DNA from: Serratia rhizosphaerae
Lineage (GTDB): Bacteria; Pseudomonadota; Gammaproteobacteria; Enterobacterales; Enterobacteriaceae
Reading direction: 5' to 3'
Assembly (NCBI RefSeq): GCF_009817885.1
Contig: NZ_CP041764.1
Span: forward strand, 2,108,001-2,172,000
DNA: 64,000 nucleotides
The position numbers and the translations under genes were made by a program. A model generated the notes under the pieces. That model was not told where the DNA came from, searched no databases, and saw nothing but the letters and a program-made list of their open reading frames with translations. Below are positions 52,264 to 60,429 of the stretch, piece by piece. Numbering within the stretch: the stretch's first letter is position 1; each line of letters begins with the position of its first letter.

Positions 52264-52507
52264 GATCTTTTTATTTAAAGATCTCTTTATTAGATCTCTT
52301 ATTAGGATCGCGATCCTCTGTGGATAACCGCGTATTCACGATAGAGATCATGAAATTAGGAAGGATCGTTTACTGTGAATGATCGGTGATCCTGACGCTG
52401 ATAAGCTGGGATCTAAATGGCTACTTATGCACAGGACAAAAAGCATACGGCAGTTGTTATTTGGATAACTACCGCTTTTACCCTGCTTTTAAGCTTAGTT
52501 ATACACA
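52264..52507. other. oriC: Chromosomal replication origin oriC
   Basis: A 244-bp origin between mnmG and mioC, collinear with the 245-bp minimal oriC of E. coli. Three AT-rich 13-mers lie at 52264-52276 (L, GATCTTTTTATTT), 52280-52292 (M) and 52293-52305 (R). DnaA boxes are R1 52319-52327 (TTATCCACA on the minus strand), R5/M 52374-52382 (TGTGAATGA), R2 52425-52433 (TTATGCACA), R3 52460-52468 (TTATCCAAA on the minus strand) and R4 52499-52507 (TTATACACA). An IHF-like site is at 52346-52358. There are ten GATC sites for Dam/SeqA. Confidence 0.96.
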
Positions 52508-52532
52508 ATCGTTCGCACGATCTTTGAACGAA

Positions 52533-52973
52533 TCAGAGTAAATTAACCCAACTTTTCAGCCATTCTTCCGCCGGATCTTCCGGAATGTCGTGCTGCGTCA
52601 CGTCGATCTCCAGGCGATCGCCGATCCTTTTTGCGCCGCGAGCCTGTAACAGATCGTCGATCTGTGCGACCGCGCCGCAGAAGGTATCGTATTCCGAACT
52701 GCCCAGACCGACGGCGCCGAACTGCACCTGGGATAAATCAGGCTGGCGTTCGTTGATCTCGTCCCACAGCGGTTGCAGATTATCCGGCAGTTCGCCGGCG
52801 CCGTGGGTGGAGGTGACCACCAGCCAACGTCCGGACTGCGTCAGTTCATCCAATTCAGGCCCGTGCAGCATCTCGGTGGAAAAACCGGCGTCTTCCAGTT
52901 TTTCGGCCAGATGTTCCGCCACATATTCAGCACTGCCAAGCGTACTGCCGCTGATCAGAGTAATGTCTGCCAT
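52533..52973 (-). CDS. mioC: FMN-binding flavodoxin-like protein MioC
   Basis: 146-residue flavodoxin-fold protein (E. coli 147). The FMN phosphate loop is TLISGSTLGSAEYVAEHLAE, and VTSTHGAGELPDNLQPLW and GLGSSEYDTFCGAV form the rest of the flavin site. It is reported to act as an electron carrier for biotin synthase. Transcription runs toward oriC. A DnaA box lies in the promoter region upstream (53040-53048). Confidence 0.96.
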   Translation of the reverse strand: MADITLISGSTLGSAEYVAEHLAEKLEDAGFSTEMLHGPELDELTQSGRWLVVTSTHGAGELPDNLQPLWDEINERQPDLSQVQFGAVGLGSSEYDTFCGAVAQIDDLLQARGAKRIGDRLEIDVTQHDIPEDPAEEWLKSWVNLL

Positions 52974-52994
52974 GAATGAATGATCTCAACCTGC

Positions 52995-53048
52995 TGCAAA
53001 GAGGCTGCATTGTACGCTGTGAATCGCCAGGGATCTACCTGTGGATAA
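52995..53048 (-). promoter_or_regulatory. mioC promoter with DnaA box
   Basis: A consensus DnaA box (TTATCCACA on the minus strand) at 53040-53048 is followed by AGGTAGATCC and then GCGTACAATGC, whose TACAAT is a good -10. The same order occurs in E. coli, where DnaA represses mioC. Confidence 0.8.
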
Positions 53049-53069
53049 TATGGGTATAGTAAAAATCCG

Positions 53070-53531
53070 TTACGGGACGATGGTGCGCATAATGGGGTTC
53101 TGCAGCGAGATCAGCGTTTCCGTCGACTGAATTTCGTCAATCGTTTGGATCTTGTTGATAAGTACCTGTTGCAGCGCATCGATCGAGCGGCACATCACCT
53201 TGATAAACACGCTGTAATGGCCGGTGGTGTAGTAGGCCTCGACCACTTCTTCCAGGCTTTCCAGTTTGCTCAGGGCGGAAGGGTAGTCTTTGGCGCTCTT
53301 TAATATGATGCCGATAAAGCAGCAGACGTCGTAGCCCAGCTGTTTGGGGTTCACATCGACCCGGGCGCCGGTAATGATGCCCGCCTGCTTCATCTTCTCG
53401 ACGCGTACGTGAATGGTCCCCGGACTGACGGCAAAGGTTTTTGCCAGTTCGGCATAAGGCGTACGCGCGTTAGCCATCAGCGCGTTGAGAATGCCGCGAT
53501 CGAGATTATCGATCTGATAAATTTCCGCCAT
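53070..53531 (-). CDS. asnC: Transcriptional regulator AsnC (Lrp/AsnC family)
   Basis: 153-residue regulator (E. coli 152). The N-terminal helix-turn-helix has IDNLDRGILNALMANARTPY and SPGTIHVRVEKMKQAGI. The C-terminal RAM domain has GYDVCCFIGIIL and HYSVFIKVMCRSI. It activates asnA in the absence of asparagine and represses itself. The start at 53531 is chosen; the frame extends 4 codons upstream. It is divergent from asnA across 154 bp. Confidence 0.96.
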   Translation of the reverse strand: MAEIYQIDNLDRGILNALMANARTPYAELAKTFAVSPGTIHVRVEKMKQAGIITGARVDVNPKQLGYDVCCFIGIILKSAKDYPSALSKLESLEEVVEAYYTTGHYSVFIKVMCRSIDALQQVLINKIQTIDEIQSTETLISLQNPIMRTIVP

Positions 53532-53685
53532 TTTATCCCCCATAAATTATGGTTTATTGAATTATCACCGCTTAAAAATGAACGATTAAAAGTAAAAGCG
53601 CAATATTGTTTGATGGATATTGAATTGAGGCGCCTTTGTGTTGCTTAATCATCAGCAACAGAGACAGGATTTAAGAGATACGGCA

Positions 53686-54678
53686 ATGAAAAAACAGTTT
53701 ATCCAAAAACAACAACAAATCAGCTTCGTAAAATCGTTCTTCTCCCGCCAGCTGGAGCAGCAGCTGGGTCTGATTGAGGTTCAGGCGCCTATTCTCAGCC
53801 GTCTGGGCGACGGTACGCAGGATAACCTGTCCGGCAGTGAAAAAGCGGTGCAGGTCAAGGTGAAAACCCTGCCGGACGCGACGTTTGAAGTTGTGCATTC
53901 ACTGGCTAAATGGAAACGTAAAACCCTGGGCGCCCATGATTTCAGCGCCGGCGAGGGCCTGTATACCCATATGAAGGCACTGCGCCCGGATGAAGATCGC
54001 CTGAGCGCCATCCACTCGGTGTATGTCGACCAGTGGGACTGGGAGCGGGTGATGGGGGATGGCGAACGCAACCTGGATCACCTGAAAAGCACCGTACGCA
54101 GCCTCTATAGCGCTATCAAGGAAACGGAAGCGGCGGTCAGTCGCGAATATGGACTGGCGCCGTTCCTGCCGGAACAGATTCACTTCGTGCACAGCGAAGC
54201 GTTGCTGCAGCGTTTCCCGGAACTGGACGCCAAAGGGCGTGAGCGGGCGATTGCCAAAGAGCTGGGCGCGGTATTCCTGATCGGCATCGGCGGCAAGCTG
54301 TCGCATGGCCGCTCTCACGACGTGCGTGCGCCGGATTATGATGACTGGAGCACCACCAGCTCTGAAGGACTGTCCGGCCTCAACGGCGATATTCTGGTGT
54401 GGAACCCGGTGCTGGAAGACGCGTTCGAGCTATCTTCAATGGGGATCCGCGTTGACGCCGCCGCATTGCAGCGCCAGCTGGCTCTGACGGAAGATGAAGA
54501 TCGCCTGCAGCTGGAGTGGCATCAGTCGCTGCTGAAAGGTGAAATGCCGCAGACCATCGGCGGCGGTATTGGTCAGTCGCGTCTGGTGATGCTGCTGCTG
54601 CAACTGTCACATATCGGCCAGGTGCAGTGCGGAGTATGGTCGCCGGAAGTGCGTGAAAGCGTGGAAGGTCTGCTGTAA
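53686..54678 (+). CDS. asnA: Asparagine synthetase A (ammonia-dependent)
   Basis: 330 residues, identical in length to E. coli AsnA. It is a class II aminoacyl-tRNA-synthetase-like fold starting KKQFIQKQQQISFVKSFFSR. Active-site motifs are QAPILSRLGDGTQDNLSG, VHSLAKWKRKTLG, SVYVDQWDWE and GGGIGQSRLVMLLLQ. It converts aspartate, ammonia and ATP to asparagine. The start at 53686 rather than an upstream GTG at 53638 matches the family. It ends 8 bp before the convergent viaA. Confidence 0.97.
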   Translation: MKKQFIQKQQQISFVKSFFSRQLEQQLGLIEVQAPILSRLGDGTQDNLSGSEKAVQVKVKTLPDATFEVVHSLAKWKRKTLGAHDFSAGEGLYTHMKALRPDEDRLSAIHSVYVDQWDWERVMGDGERNLDHLKSTVRSLYSAIKETEAAVSREYGLAPFLPEQIHFVHSEALLQRFPELDAKGRERAIAKELGAVFLIGIGGKLSHGRSHDVRAPDYDDWSTTSSEGLSGLNGDILVWNPVLEDAFELSSMGIRVDAAALQRQLALTEDEDRLQLEWHQSLLKGEMPQTIGGGIGQSRLVMLLLQLSHIGQVQCGVWSPEVRESVEGLL

Positions 54679-54685
54679 CGCCGGG

Positions 54686-56149
54686 TTAGCGCCGCCAGCG
54701 GCGCATTAAGCGGCTTTTTAGCCCGGTATCAAAGCGCCAGATATGGTCGAATATGCGCATGATGCCGGGTTTGCCGTAGGCGGACATCGCCACCGCATGA
54801 AAACGCTGCTGATGGCTCTGCTGCTGCTGTTTCACCTTTTTAATCACCTCGTCCGGCAGCCGCTGGGCAATAAAGTCGGAAATAATCACCGCGTCGGCGT
54901 CGAACCAGCCGCTCTCCGCCATTTTCCCCACCGTTGCGCTCAGGCAGGCCGCCAGATCGGTGCCGCCGCGGAAATGCTGGCCGAGAAAGCGCACCGCCTG
55001 TTCAATACCGCTGGCGGCGGTCAGTTCATAATGGACGATCTGGTTGGCGAACAGCATGATGTAGCAGCGGCGGTTATCCGCCAGCGCAATGCGCAGCAGC
55101 GCCAGACAAAACGCCTTGGCGCACTGTTCGTTGAAGCCGCCCATTGAGCCGGAGGTATCAACACAGACGATAAACGGCCCGCGCGGCTGCTGATCCTGCT
55201 GCTGATAAGTGACCTGGCGGATCATCAGCTTCTCCTGCCAGGCATCCCCCTGCAGACGGTAGCTCAGCAGCTGTTTTTCCAGCAGGCGGCGGTAAAACTC
55301 AAACTCCAGTTCCTCAATGCCGAGCGTCGCCAGCTCCGGCGGCAGCAGGCGTAAAATATCATCGCTTTGATGCACGCCGTTCACTTCTTCCGGCAGTGTG
55401 GCGGGCACCCGCACCATGACGTGGTACGGCTCCGGCTGCGCATCCTGCTGCTGAATGGCTTTTGCCTCGTAGCTGCGTCCCAACTGCTGGGCCAGTTTCT
55501 TCAGTTCGGGCTGGGTTTGCAGAAAGTTGCCGTATTCCACTAGCCGCTGATAGTCGCCGCGCTGCAACTGCCCTTTGCTCATATCCCACAGCCGGCCGGC
55601 GGCGGTATCGTTCTCCGCCAGCACCGGCTCCAGCGCGCCGCTCAGCGCCAGGCGCTCCTGCAATTCCGCCATCAGCTGTTCGCGTTCCTGCTCCAGCAGC
55701 TGGTGGTGCAGCATGGTGGCCTGAAGCGTCAGGCTGATGCGCCAACGCTGCAGAAACAGGGTCTGGAAGCTGTCATCCAGCGGATGATTGGGCAGATCGG
55801 CGGCGTTCACCAGCTTGCGCGCCTGTTCATAGAAGGGGGAAACCAGCTGGCGCAGCAGTTCCAGGGTATCGTTGAGGTTTTGATAAAACTGCGCGTTGCT
55901 TTCCAATTGGCACTGTTGGTAACGATAGAATTCCTGCGCCAACGCCGGTGGAACCATTGCCTCATGGATCCGCTGTTTTAGTTGCAGCTTCCAGCGCGGC
56001 AGATCGCGATCCAGCGCACGGCGCAGCGCCGGGAATTTCCTGAAGAATGCGGACAGATGCGGCGCAGCCAGCATGGCGACGATCATATCTTCGATCAGCT
56101 CGCCTTCGGTAATGGCCAGCAGCAGGTTGAGCGTCTCCAGGTTCAGCAC
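54686..56149 (-). CDS. viaA: VWA-domain protein ViaA
   Basis: 487 residues (E. coli 483). A helical N-terminal part (about 1-310) is followed by a von Willebrand factor A domain with the MIDAS motif CVDTSGSMGGFNEQCAK and RGGTDLAACL. It partners the AAA+ ATPase RavA. The pair is linked to aminoglycoside sensitivity and to phospholipid and respiratory-complex interactions in E. coli. It lies 2 bp after ravA. Its 3' end encodes a GCGCCGC/GCGGCGC hairpin (54689-54704) that could serve as terminator for asnA on the other strand. Confidence 0.96.
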   Translation of the reverse strand: MLNLETLNLLLAITEGELIEDMIVAMLAAPHLSAFFRKFPALRRALDRDLPRWKLQLKQRIHEAMVPPALAQEFYRYQQCQLESNAQFYQNLNDTLELLRQLVSPFYEQARKLVNAADLPNHPLDDSFQTLFLQRWRISLTLQATMLHHQLLEQEREQLMAELQERLALSGALEPVLAENDTAAGRLWDMSKGQLQRGDYQRLVEYGNFLQTQPELKKLAQQLGRSYEAKAIQQQDAQPEPYHVMVRVPATLPEEVNGVHQSDDILRLLPPELATLGIEELEFEFYRRLLEKQLLSYRLQGDAWQEKLMIRQVTYQQQDQQPRGPFIVCVDTSGSMGGFNEQCAKAFCLALLRIALADNRRCYIMLFANQIVHYELTAASGIEQAVRFLGQHFRGGTDLAACLSATVGKMAESGWFDADAVIISDFIAQRLPDEVIKKVKQQQQSHQQRFHAVAMSAYGKPGIMRIFDHIWRFDTGLKSRLMRRWRR

Positions 56150-56151
56150 GG

Positions 56152-57660
56152 TTACTGGCCCTGCATTTGCTGTTGCTGCTGTTTAATTTGCTCCGCTACC
56201 TGCAGCAGGCTGGCTTCTATCTTGGCCAGGCCGGCGGCCGGGGTGAACAGGCAGGGCTGATGCTGGCTGAATAAGCGACGCTGTTCCGCCAGCCGCTGCA
56301 TCAGGGTCTCCAGTTCCTCCAGCAGCTCCGGCGGCGTGGCGCTGGTCTGTTTACCCGGCAGCGCCAGCAGCGACGGCTGGCGGCTGACGTCCAGCACCGT
56401 CAGGTGCAGCTGCTCATCCACCACTAAATCAATCTGCTGCGCGAAACCAATGCCGTTGAGCTTGGCGCGCACCTCGCCGCCTTTTTGCAGCCAGCTTTCC
56501 AGCGTGCTGCTGTCGATACTCAAATGGTTAACCTGAATATCATGCAGCTGCAGCGGCTTTTGCAGCAACAGCGTCAGCGTGCCGCTGCCGAGTGATTCAC
56601 CCAGCGCGTATTGCGGTTTACGGCTGAACATGCCGCCTTTTTTCACCAGGCTGATGGCCCGGCGATCGCTTTGCTGTTGTTGGTGCTGCATCCAGCGGGT
56701 ATGCAACTGCTGCAGCTGGAGCAGCAACGTCTGTTGCTGATAGGCCTGCTCGCTCAGTAGCTGATCAATCTGCTGCTGCATCAGCTTCATCGAGGCCAGA
56801 TCGTGCCACAGGCAGTCTTTCAGCAGCATCAGATCGATCGGGGCAATGGTTTCGCGGCCGCTGAAGAAGGCGCAGGCCTGCAGTAAGCGCAGCGCTTTTT
56901 TCCAGCGTCGGTCGGAAACATAGGGCGCCTGTTCCAGCGCATCCAGCCGCTGGCGCAGCAGGAATATCAGTTCAAAGCAGTTTTCCGGCAGCTGAATTTT
57001 ATCGATCTGCGCCTGCCATTGCCGGAACTCCTCATCGCTGACGCTCAGCGCTTCCGGCACCGGGTTTTGGTTTTCACTTTGCCGGTTGGTCAGCAGCGAG
57101 CGGAAGTTCTGCTTATCCTGCACCTTGTCCAGCCACAGACGGATTAGCATGCGGTCATACAGCGCCTCCAGGCTGTTGTCGGCCTCCGGCAGTTCATTCG
57201 AGGCGGCGACCAGCAGGCGCAGCGGTATCGGCTCTTCGCTGTTGCCGTTGCGGAAGCGGCGTTCGTTAATCGCGGTCAGCAGGGTATTGAGAATGGCGGG
57301 GCCAGCCTTCCAGATTTCATCGAGGAACACGATTTCCGCTTCCGGCAGGTAGCCGTCGGTCAGGCGCTGGTAGCGCCCTTCGTCTTTCAGCGCCTGAATG
57401 GAGAGCGGGCCGAATACTTCCTCCGGGGTGGAGAAGCGGGTCATCAGGTATTCAAAGGAGCGGGCATGGCGGAAGGCGAATTTGAGGCGGCGGGCTATCA
57501 GACTTTTTGCAATACCCGGCGGACCGAGCAGAAACACGCTTTCGCCGCTTAACGCCGCCAGCAGGCAGAGCCGAATGGCTTCCTGACGTTCATAAAGGCC
57601 GCTCTCAAGCGCGCTGCTGAGCCGGGAAATTCGTTCTGCCAGTAGTGATGAAGACGCCAT
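56152..57660 (-). CDS. ravA: MoxR-type AAA+ ATPase RavA
   Basis: 502 residues (E. coli 498). Walker A is FLLGPPGIAKSLIARRL (G46-S53), Walker B is AEIVFLDEIWKAG and sensor 1 is PLRLLVAASNELP. The C-terminal triple-helical and LARA regions are rich in Gln (QQQQSDRRAI). RavA forms hexamers, binds the lysine decarboxylase LdcI and acts with ViaA. The first gene of ravA-viaA, it is divergent from kup. Confidence 0.96.
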   Translation of the reverse strand: MASSSLLAERISRLSSALESGLYERQEAIRLCLLAALSGESVFLLGPPGIAKSLIARRLKFAFRHARSFEYLMTRFSTPEEVFGPLSIQALKDEGRYQRLTDGYLPEAEIVFLDEIWKAGPAILNTLLTAINERRFRNGNSEEPIPLRLLVAASNELPEADNSLEALYDRMLIRLWLDKVQDKQNFRSLLTNRQSENQNPVPEALSVSDEEFRQWQAQIDKIQLPENCFELIFLLRQRLDALEQAPYVSDRRWKKALRLLQACAFFSGRETIAPIDLMLLKDCLWHDLASMKLMQQQIDQLLSEQAYQQQTLLLQLQQLHTRWMQHQQQQSDRRAISLVKKGGMFSRKPQYALGESLGSGTLTLLLQKPLQLHDIQVNHLSIDSSTLESWLQKGGEVRAKLNGIGFAQQIDLVVDEQLHLTVLDVSRQPSLLALPGKQTSATPPELLEELETLMQRLAEQRRLFSQHQPCLFTPAAGLAKIEASLLQVAEQIKQQQQQMQGQ

Positions 57661-57939
57661 AAGATTTTTCGTGTTGTCCGAGATAAATTAGCCAATCTTG
57701 TCCGAATGAGCGATGATAAACCACCATCATTTTTAATGGTATAGCTGGTTGATTAACCAAAACTTTCTATTATCAAATGTATTGTTTGCTCACACTTTGT
57801 CGTTTTTCTGAGACATTTTATAGAGTAGGCAACCGAAGGAATTCGTGCATACTGTGCGGTTTTTAGTGGACGTAATGGATCTTGGAGCCCGTTTTGGCGG
57901 ATGCAGCGCTAACGGTTGTTCTAATCAAGAAAACGAATT

Positions 57940-59808
57940 ATGAGCACAGAACGTAAGCAGTCCCTGGCGGCGGTAACCTTGGCGGCTATCGGCGTGGTGT
58001 ATGGCGATATTGGCACCAGCCCGCTTTATACCCTGAGAGAGTGTTTTTCAGGTCATTATGGTTTTGATGTCCGGCCAGATGTGGTGTTTGGCTTCCTGTC
58101 GCTGATTTTCTGGATGCTGGTCATTATTGTCTCGCTGAAATACCTCACCTACGTGATGCGGGCGGACAACGCCGGTGAAGGCGGTATTTTGACGCTGATG
58201 TCGCTGGCCGGGCGCAATACCTCGGCGCGCGCCACGGCGGTGTTGGTGATACTCGGCCTGATTGGCGGCAGCTTCTTTTATGGTGAGGTGGTGATCACTC
58301 CGGCGATCTCGGTGATGTCGGCGATCGAAGGGTTGGAAATCGCCGCGCCGGCGCTGGATCCCTATATTGTACCGCTGGCAATCCTGGTGCTGACGCTGCT
58401 GTTTATTATTCAGAAGCACGGCACCGGCAGCGTGGGCAAACTGTTTGCCCCGGTGATGCTGATCTGGTTCCTGACGCTGGCGCTGCTTGGTGTGCGCAGC
58501 ATTATCGATAATCCGGAGGTGCTGCAGGCGCTGAACCCGAAATGGGCGCTGAACTTCTTCTTCGAATATAAGAAAGTGTCGTTCTTTGCCCTGGGGGCGG
58601 TGGTGCTGTCGATCACCGGCGTTGAGGCGCTGTACGCCGATATGGGCCACTTCGGGAAATTCCCGATTCGTCTGGCCTGGTTCACCGTGGTGTTGCCGTC
58701 GCTGGTGCTTAACTATTTCGGCCAGGGTGCGCTGCTTTTGAAGAACCCGGAAGCGATCAAAAACCCGTTCTTTCTGTTGGCGCCGGACTGGGCGCTGATT
58801 CCTCTGCTGATTTTGGCCACGTTGGCGACGGTGATCGCCTCGCAGGCGGTGATCTCCGGCGTCTTCTCCTTAACCCGTCAGGCGGTGCGTCTGGGCTACC
58901 TGCCGCCGATGCGCATTATCCATACTTCGGAAATGGAGTCCGGCCAAATCTATATCCCGGTGATTAACTGGCTGCTGTATATCTCGGTGGTGCTGGTGAT
59001 CGTCAGCTTTGAACATTCGAGCAATCTGGCTGCGGCCTACGGCATTGCGGTAACCGGCACCATGGTGCTGACCAGCATTCTGGTGACCTCGGTGGCGATT
59101 AAAAACTGGCACCTGAATCGCTTCCTGGCGGTGGGCATATTGATAGCTCTGTTGCTGATTGATGTGCCGATGTTCTCCGCCAACGCGCTGAAGCTGTTCT
59201 CCGGCGGCTGGTTGCCGCTGACCATCGGCCTGATGATGTTTATCGTCATGACCACCTGGAAGAGCGAACGTTTTCGCCTGCTGCGCCGCATGCATGAACA
59301 CGGCAACTCCCTGGAGGCGCTGATCGCCTCGCTGGAGAAGTCGCCGCCGGTGCGGGTACCGGGCACCGCGGTGTTTATGTCGCGCGCCACCAACGTGATC
59401 CCGTTTGCGCTGCTGCACAACCTCAAACACAACAAGGTGCTGCATGAGCGCGTGGTGCTGCTGACGCTGCGTACCGAAGATGCGCCGTACGTCCATAATG
59501 TCCGGCGGGTCACCATTGAGCAGCTGTCGCCGACCTTCTGGCGCGTGGTCGCCAGCTACGGCTGGCGAGAAACGCCGAACGTCGAGGAGGTGTTCCACCG
59601 CTGCGGCCTGGAGGGTTTGCCGTGCCGTATGATGGAAACCTCGTTCTTTATGTCGCATGAATCGCTGCTGTTGAGCAAACGGCCGTGGTATCTGTTCTTG
59701 CGCGGTAAGCTGTTTATTGCGCTCAGCCGTAATGCGCTGCGGGCGCCGGATCAGTTTGAAATTCCGCCGAACCGGGTTATCGAGCTGGGAACGCAGGTCG
59801 AAATATAA
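57940..59808 (+). CDS. kup: Low-affinity potassium transporter Kup
   Basis: 622-residue K+:H+ symporter (E. coli 622) with 12 N-terminal membrane helices (about 15-450) and a cytoplasmic C-terminal domain. Hallmarks are VVYGDIGTSPLYTLRECF, GGSFFYGEVVITPAISVMSA and GVEALYADMGHFGKFPIR. It ends RVIELGTQVEI. It is the main K+ uptake system at low osmolarity and acid pH and also takes up Cs+. The ribosome binding site before the ATG is weak (AAGAAAACGAA). Confidence 0.97.
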   Translation: MSTERKQSLAAVTLAAIGVVYGDIGTSPLYTLRECFSGHYGFDVRPDVVFGFLSLIFWMLVIIVSLKYLTYVMRADNAGEGGILTLMSLAGRNTSARATAVLVILGLIGGSFFYGEVVITPAISVMSAIEGLEIAAPALDPYIVPLAILVLTLLFIIQKHGTGSVGKLFAPVMLIWFLTLALLGVRSIIDNPEVLQALNPKWALNFFFEYKKVSFFALGAVVLSITGVEALYADMGHFGKFPIRLAWFTVVLPSLVLNYFGQGALLLKNPEAIKNPFFLLAPDWALIPLLILATLATVIASQAVISGVFSLTRQAVRLGYLPPMRIIHTSEMESGQIYIPVINWLLYISVVLVIVSFEHSSNLAAAYGIAVTGTMVLTSILVTSVAIKNWHLNRFLAVGILIALLLIDVPMFSANALKLFSGGWLPLTIGLMMFIVMTTWKSERFRLLRRMHEHGNSLEALIASLEKSPPVRVPGTAVFMSRATNVIPFALLHNLKHNKVLHERVVLLTLRTEDAPYVHNVRRVTIEQLSPTFWRVVASYGWRETPNVEEVFHRCGLEGLPCRMMETSFFMSHESLLLSKRPWYLFLRGKLFIALSRNALRAPDQFEIPPNRVIELGTQVEI

Positions 59809-59830
59809 GGTTCCGTTATCTCTCCTCTCG

Positions 59831-59861
59831 GGGGCGTCGCATGCGGCGCCCCTTCTTTTTT
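59831..59861 (+). terminator. Rho-independent terminator of kup
   Basis: GGGGCGTCGC-AT-GCGGCGCCCC followed by TTCTTTTTT, 22 bp after the kup stop codon. Confidence 0.92.
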
Positions 59862-59880
59862 ACCGGTGTTGCCGCGCTGA

Positions 59881-59976
59881 TATCGAAACGTTTCGATAAC
59901 GATCACATTTCCACGCTATGGCGGTTGCCTTCCTTTGTTGTTTTTTTACACTCCACGACAAGCGAAACGTTTCGCT
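59881..59976 (+). promoter_or_regulatory. rbs promoter with two RbsR-type operators and a CRP-like site
   Basis: Two perfect palindromes share the CGAAACGTTTCG core of the E. coli RbsR operator: TATCGAAACGTTTCGATA at 59881-59898 and AGCGAAACGTTTCGCT at 59961-59976. Between them are a -35 (TTGCCT, 59925-59930) and, after 16 bp, a -10 (TACACT, 59947-59952), so the second operator covers the expected start site near 59959. A half-good CRP site, TTCGA-N6-TCACA (59892-59907), is centred about 60 bp upstream of the start and overlaps the first operator. Confidence 0.8.
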
Positions 59977-60002
59977 GGTAAAAAATAAGTGGAGCGAAAG
60001 AA

Positions 60003-60422
60003 ATGAAAAAAGGCGTGCTGCTTAATGCCGACATCTCCGCGGCGGTTTCCCGTCTCGGCCATACCGACCAGCTCACCCTGTGTGACGCCGGTTTGCCGAT
60101 CCCGGCCGGCGTTGAACGCATCGATATGGCGCTGATGGCCGGCGTGCCGACTTTTTTACAGCTGTTTACTGCGGTCACGCAGGAAATGCAGGTGGAAAGC
60201 GCCATGTTGGCCGAAGAGCTCGTCACGCAAAACCCCTCGCTCCATAGCGCTCTGTTGGCGCAACTGACGCAGTTGGGGCTGCAGCAGGGAAATACCATCA
60301 GCGTGCGCTATATCAGCCACGGCGATTTCAAAGCGCAAACCGGGCACAGCCGGGCGGTGATTCGCAGCGGGGAATGTTCGCCCTATGCGAACATTATCCT
60401 GTGCGCCGGCGTAACTTTCTGA
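60003..60422 (+). CDS. rbsD: D-ribose pyranase RbsD
   Basis: 139 residues, the E. coli length. It begins MKKGVLLNADISAAVSRLGH with the catalytic histidine and has LCDAGLPIPAGVERIDMAL; the end reads SPYANIILCAGVTF. It interconverts pyran and furan forms of ribose so that RbsK can use it. First gene of rbsDACBK. Confidence 0.97.
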   Translation: MKKGVLLNADISAAVSRLGHTDQLTLCDAGLPIPAGVERIDMALMAGVPTFLQLFTAVTQEMQVESAMLAEELVTQNPSLHSALLAQLTQLGLQQGNTISVRYISHGDFKAQTGHSRAVIRSGECSPYANIILCAGVTF

Positions 60423-60429
60423 GGCATTT

